NCBI GenBank assembly: GCA_017547845.1
Contig: JAFYNZ010000017.1
Location: forward strand, 1 to 64,000
Reading direction: 5' to 3'
DNA length: 64,000 nucleotides
Source of the DNA: Muribaculaceae bacterium
Lineage (GTDB): Bacteria; Bacteroidota; Bacteroidia; Bacteroidales; Muribaculaceae
Shown here one piece after another: positions 26,625 through 34,813 of this stretch. The notes under the pieces are model-generated. The model saw only the letters and a list, made by a program, of their open reading frames with translations, was not told where the DNA came from and made no database searches. The stretch's first letter is position 1. Each line of letters opens with the position of its first letter. The translations under genes and the position numbers were made by a program.

Positions 26625-26975
26625 ATGAACGAAAACCTAAGTCAGCAGATACAGTCGTTGATCCGTCAAGGCAAAAAGTATCTGACACTCCAAATCAACT
26701 ATGGTAAGCTCACGCTTGCAGAGAAGTTGACCATCTTGCTAAGCGGCGTATTGTTGGTAATGATATGCTTGACACTGAGTGCGTTTGCTATTGGCTTCTT
26801 GGCATTTGCGTTGGTCGATGCTTTGAAGGAGTCGATGTCGCCTGTCGGCGCTTACAGCGTGGTGGCTGCAATCTTTGTGGTTTTGACTGTGGTGGTCTAT
26901 CTCTGTCGTAAGGCGCTGATTATAAATCCTATCGCTCGATTTGTCTCAAAGTTGTTCTTCGATAAAAAGCTTTAA
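26625..26975 (+). CDS. Holin-superfamily-like membrane protein
   Basis: A 116-residue protein starting MNENLSQQIQSLIRQGK. It has an N-terminal amphipathic helix and two membrane segments (about residues 36-65 and 74-97), matching the phage-holin-like family (Phage_holin_3_6) found in chromosomal stress operons, not a phage lysis holin. An upstream in-frame ATG at 26568 exists, but the preceding 19 codons do not look coding. It follows the YtxH pair and is 4 nt from the next gene. Confidence 0.75.
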   Translation: MNENLSQQIQSLIRQGKKYLTLQINYGKLTLAEKLTILLSGVLLVMICLTLSAFAIGFLAFALVDALKESMSPVGAYSVVAAIFVVLTVVVYLCRKALIINPIARFVSKLFFDKKL

Positions 26976-26979
26976 AGAT

Positions 26980-27327
26980 ATGAATCAGAACGCTACCAAT
27001 AACACTGCTCCGGCACAGACCGATAATCAGACGATTCAACCGGTCGAGCAATTCAAAGGCTATACGCTTGAAGAGTTGCGCTACAATCGTGCTATGATGG
27101 CTTTGAAGGCAGAGTTTTGCAAGGAGAAAATGCTTGCAGATCTTCAGGCAGCCAAGTCACAGACCATCCTCGGCAAGTTGCAAAGAGGTGAGGGCACAGG
27201 CTTATTCAAGTCGGGTGTGCTCGGCAAGATGGCTCGCAGTCTGAATTATGTAGACTATATCTTGGTCGGGCTGACAGCTTTCAAGACAATTCGTTCAATC
27301 ACATCTCTCTTCCGCCGCAACAAATAG
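26980..27327 (+). CDS. Small protein of unknown function in the YtxH cluster
   Basis: A 115-residue protein starting MNQNATNNTAPAQTDNQT. The first 35 residues are Asn/Thr/Gln-rich and likely disordered. A helical region (about 38-75, GYTLEELRYNRAMMALKAEF) follows, and a weakly hydrophobic C-terminal helix ends in RRNK. The start at 26980 is four bases after the holin-like stop; an upstream start overlaps that gene in another frame and was rejected. It is probably a partner of the membrane proteins. Confidence 0.75.
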   Translation: MNQNATNNTAPAQTDNQTIQPVEQFKGYTLEELRYNRAMMALKAEFCKEKMLADLQAAKSQTILGKLQRGEGTGLFKSGVLGKMARSLNYVDYILVGLTAFKTIRSITSLFRRNK

Positions 27328-27372
27328 ACTGCTGCGACAAAAACTTTATCCCAATAATTAACTACCCAACTC

Positions 27373-28218
27373 ATGACAGATTATCAACAGATACGCTTAG
27401 ATATTACCCCTTGTGATGAAAATATTACCGACCTCTTCGCCGCTTTCCTCGCTGATTGTGGCTATGAGTCATTTGTGCCAGATGAGACAGGTCTGACTGC
27501 CTACATCAATGCCACGCTCTTCAATCAAGAAGATGTCGAGTCTGTCATCGCTGATTTTCCGATGGAGGTCGAAGTCAAATTGACTGTGGACTTTATCGAA
27601 GGTAAGGACTGGAATGAGGAGTGGGAGAAAAACTATTTCCAACCTATCGTAATCGCTGACCAATGTGTTATCCACAGCACATTCCACAAAGATGTGCCTG
27701 AGGCTAAATACGACATCGTAATCGACCCAAAGATGGCGTTCGGAACCGGCCACCATTCGACTACAAGTCTGATACTCAGCACTCTCTTGGAAACAGATAT
27801 GAAGGGCAAGAGTGTCATCGATATGGGCACAGGGACAGGTATCCTTGCAATCCTTTCGGCTATGCTTGGCGCAGAGAAAGTGACAGGTATAGAAATCGAC
27901 CCGGGAGCATACGAGAATGCTTGCGAGCATGTGAAGCTCAACGATGTCTGTGTCACAGTCTTGCTTGGTGATGCTTCCCGACTTGAAGAAGTAGAAGAAG
28001 CCGACATCTTTATTGCCAATATCAACCGAAACATTATCCTTGCAGATATGGATGCCTACTGCCGTCGTATGAAGCCGGGTGCGATGATGATTCTAAGCGG
28101 TTTCTATCAGTCGGATATCCCTATGATAGAGAAGTGTGCATCTCGTCTTGGATTGGCTGTCGATAGCTTCAAGGAGGACAAGGACTGGGTGGCAGTAAAG
28201 CTTTTTAAGAACGCGTAA
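27373..28218 (+). CDS. prmA: Ribosomal protein L11 methyltransferase
   Basis: PrmA trimethylates ribosomal protein L11 using S-adenosylmethionine. The N-terminal L11-binding domain covers about residues 1-80. The class I methyltransferase domain shows AFGTGHHSTT, motif I VIDMGTGTGILAI (near 145), the acidic residue in GIEIDP and the NIN-type motif FIANINRNI. The length of 281 residues is normal. It lies 45 nt after the small-protein gene and may share the transcript. Confidence 0.96.
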   Translation: MTDYQQIRLDITPCDENITDLFAAFLADCGYESFVPDETGLTAYINATLFNQEDVESVIADFPMEVEVKLTVDFIEGKDWNEEWEKNYFQPIVIADQCVIHSTFHKDVPEAKYDIVIDPKMAFGTGHHSTTSLILSTLLETDMKGKSVIDMGTGTGILAILSAMLGAEKVTGIEIDPGAYENACEHVKLNDVCVTVLLGDASRLEEVEEADIFIANINRNIILADMDAYCRRMKPGAMMILSGFYQSDIPMIEKCASRLGLAVDSFKEDKDWVAVKLFKNA

Positions 28219-28293
28219 ATGTGTGCTTAAAGGCGCGGATATGGTAGAAAAGGAGTAAAAATGGTCGTAAAAGGATATTTTCTTGCTCAAAAA

Positions 28294-28325
28294 TTTGCTC
28301 ATATCGAAATCTTTGCATAATTTTG
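28294..28325 (+). promoter_or_regulatory. Predicted -33/-7 promoter of the ECF sigma gene
   Basis: TTTG (28294-28297), exactly 20 nt, then TAATTTTG (28318-28325). This is one of the two best consensus matches in the window. The leader is about 80 nt. Confidence 0.8.
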
Positions 28326-28411
28326 CCCATCATTCAAATTAACGCTAATATTAACTAATAAACTATTGCCTATCGAAACACCTATACTTTAACACTAAAA
28401 GAAAGAAGTAA

Positions 28412-29002
28412 ATGGTAAATATTATGTGCATGCCCGACGAGCAACTTGTCGCGGCATATGCTCAAGGCAATAATGAAGCGTTCGATGTTCTGCTCCGCCG
28501 TCATCAGGACAGAGTCTTCAACTATATCCTTAAGATTGTAAAGAACGAAGATGTGGCTAACGACGTCTTCCAAGAGACCTTTGTCAAGGCTATTATGACT
28601 ATCAAGCAAGGTCGCTACACCGAGAATGGCAAGTTCCCGGCTTGGATTACGCGCATTGCCCACAATCTTATTATCGACTTTTATCGTCAAGAGAAGTCGG
28701 AAAACCTCCAGTCGTGTGACGTCGAAGAGGTGGATATTCTCAATAAGAAGGAGCTTAGCCAAGAGACAATCGAGGATACAATCATCACCGACCAAATTCA
28801 CCAAGATGTGAAGCATCTCGTCACAGTGTTGCCTGAATCCCAGAAAGAGGTGTTGCTGATGAGATACTATCGCAATATGAGCTTCAAAGAGATAGCAGAT
28901 GCGACCGGTGTCAGCATCAACACTGCGCTTGGCAGAATGCGTTACGCTATTCTCAACATGCGTCGCATCGCTCAAGAGAAAGACATCGTGTTGACTCTCT
29001 AA
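28412..29002 (+). CDS. ECF-type RNA polymerase sigma factor
   Basis: A 196-residue sigma-70 family protein. Region 2 (about residues 15-95) shows the core-binding and -10 recognition helices (DVFQETFVKAI, PAWITRIAHNLIIDFYR). Region 4 (about 130-185) has the helix-turn-helix MSFKEIADATGVSINTALGRMRYA. No anti-sigma gene is adjacent; a 54-codon gene follows after 104 nt. Its own promoter looks like the housekeeping type, so autoregulation is not evident. Met7 is an alternative start. Regulon unknown. Confidence 0.93.
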   Translation: MVNIMCMPDEQLVAAYAQGNNEAFDVLLRRHQDRVFNYILKIVKNEDVANDVFQETFVKAIMTIKQGRYTENGKFPAWITRIAHNLIIDFYRQEKSENLQSCDVEEVDILNKKELSQETIEDTIITDQIHQDVKHLVTVLPESQKEVLLMRYYRNMSFKEIADATGVSINTALGRMRYAILNMRRIAQEKDIVLTL

Positions 29003-29106
29003 AAAGACACGGAGGTCTGTAAACTTGACTCTGCGAAAAAAGTTTCAGTCAGATGCAATAAACCACAATCAGGCTGCGTTATATAGACGTAAACAACATA
29101 ACGCAA

Positions 29107-29271
29107 ATGCCTATGGATAAAACCTTTACTTCAAATTCTTACGAAGCAGAGGATAGTCAGGTAATAGCAAAGCCCCGCAAAGCAACACTCAGTTTCATCA
29201 AGCAGTTTGCTCAAGTTTATACGTATGTGGGCGTGGGTACTGCAAGTATCGGAAATCTGATTATCAACTGA
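29107..29271 (+). CDS. 54-residue small protein downstream of the sigma gene
   Basis: An ORF of 54 codons (MPMDKTFTSNSYEAEDSQ start, ending TASIGNLIIN). It has a central basic segment KPRKATLSFIKQFAQVYTYV that looks like an amphipathic helix. It starts 104 nt after the sigma gene and ends just before a good terminator, and its codon use is like that of its neighbours. From memory, similar small ORFs with an RKAT-FIKQFA motif occur in Bacteroidales, but I could not verify this. Met3 is an alternative start. Confidence 0.65.
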   Translation: MPMDKTFTSNSYEAEDSQVIAKPRKATLSFIKQFAQVYTYVGVGTASIGNLIIN

Positions 29272-29278
29272 AAAGTTA

Positions 29279-29311
29279 AAGAGAGACTACTCATTGCGAG
29301 CGGTCTCTCTT
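29279..29311 (+). terminator. Terminator after the sigma/small-protein genes
   Basis: A perfect 9-bp stem AAGAGAGAC/GTCTCTCTT (29279-29287 with 29303-29311) with a 15-nt loop, followed by CGTTT, directly after the 54-codon gene. Confidence 0.75.
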
Positions 29312-29401
29312 CGTTTAAAGTATGAGTCTGTTGAAATCTATGTTGTCGACAGATGCATCAAGTGCAGTCGTTCGTTGACTGTTGCGAATAGATGCGTAGT
29401 G

Positions 29402-30460
29402 TTAGAATGCGTTTAGGAATCCTACAGTTGTCGAAGTGAGTATGAGACCCACAACCCAAAGCACGATTAGCACTATGCTTGCATTACGAGAGAGAGGTTT
29501 GAACTTTTCCGATGACTTGAAGACGCTGAAGATGAGTATCACCAACGGAATGCCAATCGACATGATGACTCCGATGCAGAGTATCATTGCTCCGAATAAC
29601 TCATGCAAATTAATGCCTATCATTTCAGCAAATGGCACATCTCCCATATATGCTGCCCCGATGACAAATGAAATAAGTGCCAAGAGCAACACTACGAATG
29701 CTAAAGCTAAAGCTAAGACAATCGGTATAGCGACTGCGCCCAATACCATCACTATCGCTTTGATAATGAAGCTGAAGACGTTGACTATTCCATTTGCAAT
29801 GCGCTTGAATAATGAGCCGTCTTTGGCTTGCTCTATGTAGGGTTGAGCTTTGCGATTGACATTGTCGTAGGCATTTGTCACGGTCTTGCCGATGTTGTGG
29901 ATAGTCTGTTCCTCTCCGTTCATCGCTAAGATGTCGGCAGCTGTCTTGGCCTCAGGAACAACTATCAGTAGCACCAGATACACTACGATGATGGTCGTAA
30001 GTGTCAAGAAACCGAGTCCGACAAAGAGCAGACGCACCCATGTCACATCCATTTCGAGGTATGCGGCAATTCCACTGCATACGCCACCGATGATTTTATC
30101 CTTCGGATTGCGGAAGAGTTTGCGTTTCACGGTGTATGGAGGTGGGGTGGTAGAGTCCGTGTTGTCTGTCGTCTCGTTGTTCTCGTTATAGTCAGAGTCG
30201 CCAAACTCGTCGGGGTGTCCCATGCGAGAGATAATCTCCTCGATGTGGTTGATGGTTACGACTTGTCGTTCATCAGAAATCTTTTCTGAAAGGAGTTCGC
30301 AGATGCGACCTTCGATATCGTTGATGATTTCGTCGGCATCGTCGCCATTATGTTCGAATACGTGGCGAAGGCTGTCAAGATAATCGCTGAGCATGTTGAA
30401 GGCATCTTCATCGATATTGAATACTATGCCGTTGAGGTTGATATTTAGCGTCTTTTTCAT
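29402..30460 (-). CDS. PspC-domain membrane protein
   Basis: A 352-residue protein. The N-terminal 90 residues form a soluble domain (MKKTLNINLNGIVFNIDEDAF), typical of Bacteroidetes PspC proteins. The PspC domain (about 113-175) has NPKDKIIGGVCSGIAAYLEMD and one membrane segment. Four or so more hydrophobic segments follow (about 225-350). PspC proteins sense or protect the inner membrane under stress. Its ATG overlaps the padR stop by 4 nt, so the two are translated together. Confidence 0.9.
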   Translation of the reverse strand: MKKTLNINLNGIVFNIDEDAFNMLSDYLDSLRHVFEHNGDDADEIINDIEGRICELLSEKISDERQVVTINHIEEIISRMGHPDEFGDSDYNENNETTDNTDSTTPPPYTVKRKLFRNPKDKIIGGVCSGIAAYLEMDVTWVRLLFVGLGFLTLTTIIVVYLVLLIVVPEAKTAADILAMNGEEQTIHNIGKTVTNAYDNVNRKAQPYIEQAKDGSLFKRIANGIVNVFSFIIKAIVMVLGAVAIPIVLALALAFVVLLLALISFVIGAAYMGDVPFAEMIGINLHELFGAMILCIGVIMSIGIPLVILIFSVFKSSEKFKPLSRNASIVLIVLWVVGLILTSTTVGFLNAF

Positions 30461-30804
30461 TTTAGTGGTAGTTGATGATTGGTTGTTTCGATGTGGTTGA
30501 CTGTAGCGCTGATTTCGTTCCAGCTTCGTTTCAATTCGACCAAAGCTTCAGCACCTTCTCGAGTGAGAAAATAGTACTTGCGCGGCGGTCCTTGAGTCGA
30601 TTCGACCCATTCATAGTCCAAGACACCATCTTTCTTTAGGCGTGTGAGCAAAGGATAGAGCGTGCCTTCGACGACTATCAATCGCGCGTCTCTGAAGTCG
30701 CTGATTATCTCTGAAGCGTAGGCTTTCTTCTTGCTGAGCAGTAGGAGAATGCAATACTCCAGCATCCCTTTGCGCATCTGTGATTTTACATTGTCTACGT
30801 TCAT
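30457..30804 (-). CDS. PadR-family transcriptional regulator
   Basis: A 115-residue winged-helix protein: MNVDNVKSQMRKGMLEYCIL, then GTLYPLLTRLKKDGVL and the wing residues GPPRKYYFLTREG. PadR regulators repress nearby genes until an effector binds. The gene overlaps the PspC gene by 4 nt and starts 26 nt after the receptor gene, so it probably controls this three-gene unit; that is inferred from position. Confidence 0.93.
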   Translation of the reverse strand: MNVDNVKSQMRKGMLEYCILLLLSKKKAYASEIISDFRDARLIVVEGTLYPLLTRLKKDGVLDYEWVESTQGPPRKYYFLTREGAEALVELKRSWNEISATVNHIETTNHQLPLK

Positions 30805-30830
30805 ATATATATCAATAAATTATTAAACTC

Positions 30831-33272
30831 TTAAAGTGTACCCGACGATTCGCTCTTGATGAGGTCGTCGTTGATGATTGATTTGGAAGCTTTCTTGACA
30901 TCTTGTTTCAATCCTCCCAATCGATAGCTGATGGAGATGCCGACTTTCCACTGCTTGTTGCGGAACACTTGCTCCGAACGGAATGCGTCGGTCTCGGTGA
31001 TGGTGACGTAATCGACGTAAGGGGTAAGGAATTGATTGGCATTTATAGCCACTTCAAGTCGGTCTTCCTTGAGGAATTTGCGAGAGATGGATAGTCCGTA
31101 GTAGTTCCAACCTGTGCCACGACCTTGGAGTGAGATGGACTGTGTGCCATAGCCACCATAGGCGTTAAGGCGAAGTTTCCAAGGCATATCGTAGTTGAAG
31201 TCACCACCGATGTTGCCACTCCAGCCACTGTTGGCGATGTGTATCTCGGTGTCTTTATAGTCTGTGTAGTTGACAGCTCCGTTGATGCTAAGGCGCATCT
31301 TTGGGGTGATGCTCCAAGTGGCATAGCCGCTGAGTGTGGTCATCTTTTGCGAGCCGAAGTTGTGGTAGGTGGTATAGAATACGGAGTTGTCCATATAGGT
31401 GTATTGATTGATCATGTTGGATGTCTGATTGTATTTCAGCGATAGGGTGTAGCCTATGCGATGACTGAAGTCTGACATCGAAAGGGTCACTTGGTCGTTT
31501 TCGACGCTTGTAAGGTCGGGATTACCATACTGTACATTAGTCGGGATACTTGTGTCGTGGTAAGGATTCATTGAGTCGATGTTTGGACGAGTGATGCGGC
31601 GATTATAGTTCAGACGAAGCATACCTGCCATGCCAATGCGATATGACACCATAGCCGATGGTACAAAGTCGTTGAGTGTCGATGAGAAATCTTCGTAGCC
31701 TTTAGTTCTGAAGTTGACACCCATGCGAGTATGCTCGTAGCGAAGGCCTGCATTGAATCCAAATTGCTTGTAGTTGAATGAATAGGAAGCGTAGAGGGCA
31801 GCCACGTCTTGAAACTGTTGCATGTCGACTGAGCGATTCTCGTCCCATGCAAATGTGCCTGCGTCGTCCGTGAAGTAGTGGGAGAAGTTGTCGCTACGAC
31901 GATTGATGTATTTAGCACCGGTCTCAAGAATGTGCATTTGGCTGAATGGATTGACATAGTCGAGCTGAATAGTATGCTCGTTGGAAGGTGTTGTCACTTC
32001 GTTGCGGTGGTTTTGCATAGGGGAGTAGTTGTAGAAATCGAAGTAGTTGTTGGTCATGTTGCGACCGGTTGTGCCATAGTTGAACTGGTAGGAAAGAACG
32101 ATGTTGTGGCCGGGACGACGGAATGTGTGCTGATAAGCAGCGTTGGCACTTGCTGTAGTGTAGTTGACATCAGCCTCCATGACAGAGCAATAGCTCCACG
32201 TCTGGTTGCGGTTGCGGTCGAGAGCTTGGAAATCCCCATCAATGACGCCGAAGCCCTTGACTCCCACCACGTTGCCGGAGAGGGTGAAGAGGTTGAGAGT
32301 GTCGGCTTCGAAACTTAGTTGCAGGTCGCCGATATGGACTTGAGCATGCTGAGCGATGTTCATGTTTGAGATATTGTAATGCTCTGTCGTTGAGTTGAAT
32401 ATCTCGCGTTCACCATAGTTGGAGTGGGAGTTTTTAAACTGACGAATGTTGGAGTAATTGGCACTAAGTGTCACCTTCCCTTGCTTGGCACGAGCATAGA
32501 CAGTGCCTGTCGCATCGCGGTTGCTCGCTGCTGCGGTGAAGTTGGCAAGAAATCCGTCGGTAGATGTGCGAGTTTCGGTGACAAGGTTGAGGATACCGCC
32601 GACACCTTCTGCGTCGTATTTTGCCCCCGGCTCGGTGATGACCTCTATCTTCTTGATAGCAGATGCAGGCATTGCTTTAAGCACCTCCTTGGCGTTTTGG
32701 CTGAGCATTGGGTCGGGACGTCCGTTGACATATACCTTAAAGTCTCCGCTGCCATTTACTTTGATGTTGTCATCGCCATCGACAGTGACCATCGGCACCT
32801 TACGAAGCATTTCGATGATAGTATTCGACTTAGTGGCAGGGTCTTCGCTCAGGTCGTAGACAAGTTTGTCGGGCTCTGCCTTGATGATGGGCTTGCGTGC
32901 TACGACTTCCACTTCGTCGAGCATCTCTTCGCTGTCTTTGATGATGATGCGTCCGAGGTCGGCAATAGGGTTGGCATCAGTCACTTCAAAGCCCATGGTG
33001 GTCTCTTGTCGACCGATGGCAGTGAATGTGATGTTGTAGCGACCGGAAGAGGTGAGAGCCTCGGCAAAACGACCGTTCTCGTCTGTGACACCGACTTTGA
33101 CCGGCTTGGCATTTTTCTTACCCGGATAAATGCGGATTGTGACGTAAGGCTCGCCCTCGTTGAATAGACTGTCGACGAGTTGGCCCTTGACTTGATACGA
33201 GGTAGCAAAGGCTGATGCTGAGGTTGCTACCATAGTCATCGCAATGATGAAGAGCTTGATGATTTTTTCCAT
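30831..33272 (-). CDS. Outer-membrane beta-barrel receptor (OMP_b-brl_3 type)
   Basis: An 813-residue outer-membrane protein. A signal peptide (about 1-23, SASAFA) is followed by a carboxypeptidase-regulatory-like domain (about 25-110), a TonB-plug-like domain (about 115-225, with VYVNGRPDPML and AKYDAEGVGGILNLVTE) and a large beta-barrel of the OMP_b-brl_3 class. Such proteins resemble TonB-dependent transporters; the substrate is unknown and no SusD partner is adjacent. The gene is upstream of padR and pspC on the same strand. Its promoter is about 190 nt away, leaving a long leader. Confidence 0.9.
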   Translation of the reverse strand: MEKIIKLFIIAMTMVATSASAFATSYQVKGQLVDSLFNEGEPYVTIRIYPGKKNAKPVKVGVTDENGRFAEALTSSGRYNITFTAIGRQETTMGFEVTDANPIADLGRIIIKDSEEMLDEVEVVARKPIIKAEPDKLVYDLSEDPATKSNTIIEMLRKVPMVTVDGDDNIKVNGSGDFKVYVNGRPDPMLSQNAKEVLKAMPASAIKKIEVITEPGAKYDAEGVGGILNLVTETRTSTDGFLANFTAAASNRDATGTVYARAKQGKVTLSANYSNIRQFKNSHSNYGEREIFNSTTEHYNISNMNIAQHAQVHIGDLQLSFEADTLNLFTLSGNVVGVKGFGVIDGDFQALDRNRNQTWSYCSVMEADVNYTTASANAAYQHTFRRPGHNIVLSYQFNYGTTGRNMTNNYFDFYNYSPMQNHRNEVTTPSNEHTIQLDYVNPFSQMHILETGAKYINRRSDNFSHYFTDDAGTFAWDENRSVDMQQFQDVAALYASYSFNYKQFGFNAGLRYEHTRMGVNFRTKGYEDFSSTLNDFVPSAMVSYRIGMAGMLRLNYNRRITRPNIDSMNPYHDTSIPTNVQYGNPDLTSVENDQVTLSMSDFSHRIGYTLSLKYNQTSNMINQYTYMDNSVFYTTYHNFGSQKMTTLSGYATWSITPKMRLSINGAVNYTDYKDTEIHIANSGWSGNIGGDFNYDMPWKLRLNAYGGYGTQSISLQGRGTGWNYYGLSISRKFLKEDRLEVAINANQFLTPYVDYVTITETDAFRSEQVFRNKQWKVGISISYRLGGLKQDVKKASKSIINDDLIKSESSGTL

Positions 33273-33462
33273 CTTTGTTAGTTTTTAGTTTTGTTATGTG
33301 AATCGAGTGATGTTTCTTAATATTTAGGGAATTTCTGAAAATTCCCGGATTTAGTTAACGCCGTTGGAGACACTGTCGTCTGCGGTCGTTGAGATTTTTA
33401 GTCTTTATGTCTTGAGTGCTCCGAAAATTATTTGTTTTGAACACTCTAAAACTTAACTGACG

Positions 33463-33494
33463 CAAAGGTAAAATGTTTTATAGAACTATGCAAT
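33463..33494 (-). promoter_or_regulatory. Predicted promoter of the receptor-padR-pspC unit
   Basis: Minus strand: ATTG (33494-33491), a 20-nt spacer, TACCTTTG (33470-33463). The leader would be about 185 nt. Confidence 0.6.
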
Positions 33495-33557
33495 ACATAG
33501 TACCTTAAATTAACATTCTTTAACGGAAAAATATCGCAAATGAGGGTAGAGGAGCGA

Positions 33558-33665
33558 TAGGAGCAATAGATAAGATAGAAGATATAGAAGATATAGAAGA
33601 TATAGTTGGAATAGTAGGAATAGATGCAATGGATGCAATAGATGCAATAAATACTATAGATACTA
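33558..33665. repeat. 9-bp-period array, 12 units, TAG-N5-A
   Basis: Twelve consecutive 9-nt units start at 33558 with no gap. Eleven begin TAG or TGG and one begins TAA, and all end in A. The middle five bases vary in blocks: TAGAAGATA three times, TAGATGCAA-type three times, TAAATACTA and TAGATACTA at the end. The same unit family recurs at 19527, 46544 and 57289. Confidence 0.85.
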
Positions 33666-33720
33666 TGATAATATAGCGACGATAGATGACGTAGTTGTTG
33701 TGGTGGGTAGGAGTAGGGGA

Positions 33721-33752
33721 TTTGTAGGATTGTAGCGTTTTGCGTATCTTTG
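33721..33752 (+). promoter_or_regulatory. Predicted -33/-7 promoter of the EamA exporter gene
   Basis: TTTG (33721-33724), exactly 20 nt, then TATCTTTG (33745-33752). The leader is about 30 nt. Confidence 0.8.
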
Positions 33753-33785
33753 CAGTCCCAAAAATAACAGATTAAGGAATTAGAT

Positions 33786-34706
33786 ATGAATAATAAGAAG
33801 CAAAGTATATTTGAACGCCCTTTGTGGGTGGCGATATTTGCTCTCTCTGCAGCGATAGCGTGGGGATGGGCATTCCCGTTGGTGAAGATGGGGTTTGGAG
33901 AGTTTGGTATTACGGGTGACATGACCGGTAGCAAGATGCTCTATGCTGGCATACGATTTGGCGTTGCCGGCTTGATAACGCTTGCTATAGCCAAGTTATC
34001 AGGCAAGAGTCTGCGTGTCAATACGACAAGCGACTGGCTTTATGTCGTGGCGTTTGCACTCATCAATACGACGCTTCACTACATCTTCTTCTATATCGGC
34101 ATCTCCAACAGTGCCGGCTCGCGAGCTGCGATTATCAACTCATCAGGGTCGTTTCTTCTCGTGTTGCTTGCGTGTATGTTCTTCAAGAGCGATAGCTTGA
34201 CATTGCGAAAGATTATCGGTTGCGCTATCGGTTTTGCCGGTATTTTGGCACTCAACGTCGGTGGTGGAGAGAGTGGACAATTCACATTCATGGGCGATGG
34301 TATGATTATCCTCGGAGCATCGTGTGCGGCATTTGCGGGCTTGATGACGCGAGGTGTCTGTCGTCGTGTCGACATCCTTGTAGGCACAGGTTATAGCCTT
34401 GCCATCGGTGGCGCATTGCTCGTCATTCCCGGACTAATGATGGGTGGCACATTGCCTTGCATTACGCCATGGGGTGTCACCATATTGATGCTGCTTACCT
34501 CAATTTCAACCTTCGGTTTTGCACTCTACAACAAACTTTTGACGCTCAATCCGATGGGAAAAGTGGCAATCTACAACTCGCTGATACCGGTAGTAGGAGC
34601 TCTATCGTCATGTCTATGTCTTGGCGAACCATTCTATTGGAAGTACCTCATCGCTGCACTTCTCGCAATGGCAGGTATCTACATCATCAATCGAGGCAAG
34701 AAATAA
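33786..34706 (+). CDS. EamA/DMT-family exporter
   Basis: A 306-residue inner-membrane protein with about ten membrane segments in two EamA halves (about residues 13-155 and 165-300). The first helix has the typical AIAWGWAFPLVK pattern and the second half ends with LGEPFYWKYLIAALLAMAGIYIIN. Members move metabolites or drugs; the substrate is unknown. It has its own promoter and a strong terminator, so it is monocistronic. Confidence 0.92.
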   Translation: MNNKKQSIFERPLWVAIFALSAAIAWGWAFPLVKMGFGEFGITGDMTGSKMLYAGIRFGVAGLITLAIAKLSGKSLRVNTTSDWLYVVAFALINTTLHYIFFYIGISNSAGSRAAIINSSGSFLLVLLACMFFKSDSLTLRKIIGCAIGFAGILALNVGGGESGQFTFMGDGMIILGASCAAFAGLMTRGVCRRVDILVGTGYSLAIGGALLVIPGLMMGGTLPCITPWGVTILMLLTSISTFGFALYNKLLTLNPMGKVAIYNSLIPVVGALSSCLCLGEPFYWKYLIAALLAMAGIYIINRGKK

Positions 34707-34728
34707 TAAGTAGTAATTGTAGATAAGT

Positions 34729-34760
34729 AAAGGGGCTGCATTTGATGGTGCAACCCCTTT
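34729..34760. terminator. Terminator between the exporter and S9 peptidase genes
   Basis: A stem AAAGGGGCTGCA/TGCAACCCCTTT (34729-34740 with 34749-34760) with one C-A mismatch and an 8-nt loop. It lies between convergent genes and may serve both. Confidence 0.8.
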
Positions 34761-34813
34761 GTTATGTTCTGACGAGTCAGCTTTATGCGACTGACTGTCG
34801 TCGAAGCGTCGGA

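Larger units (their letters stand above)
33273..33785. other. Intergenic region with 9-bp-period array and two promoters
   Basis: This 513-bp gap between divergent genes contains the receptor promoter (minus, 33463-33494), a 12-unit 9-bp-period array (33558-33665) and the exporter promoter (plus, 33721-33752). The ORF that crosses it on the minus strand encodes only Ile/Tyr/Ser repeats from the array and is rejected. Confidence 0.7.

Noticed and set aside
26625..26975. Phage lysis holin
   Set aside because: No endolysin or phage genes are nearby, and the chromosomal holin-like family fits better.
33446..33934. 162-codon minus-strand ORF upstream of the exporter gene
   Set aside because: It covers the exporter promoter and start and encodes Ile/Tyr/Ser repeats that simply reflect the 9-bp array.
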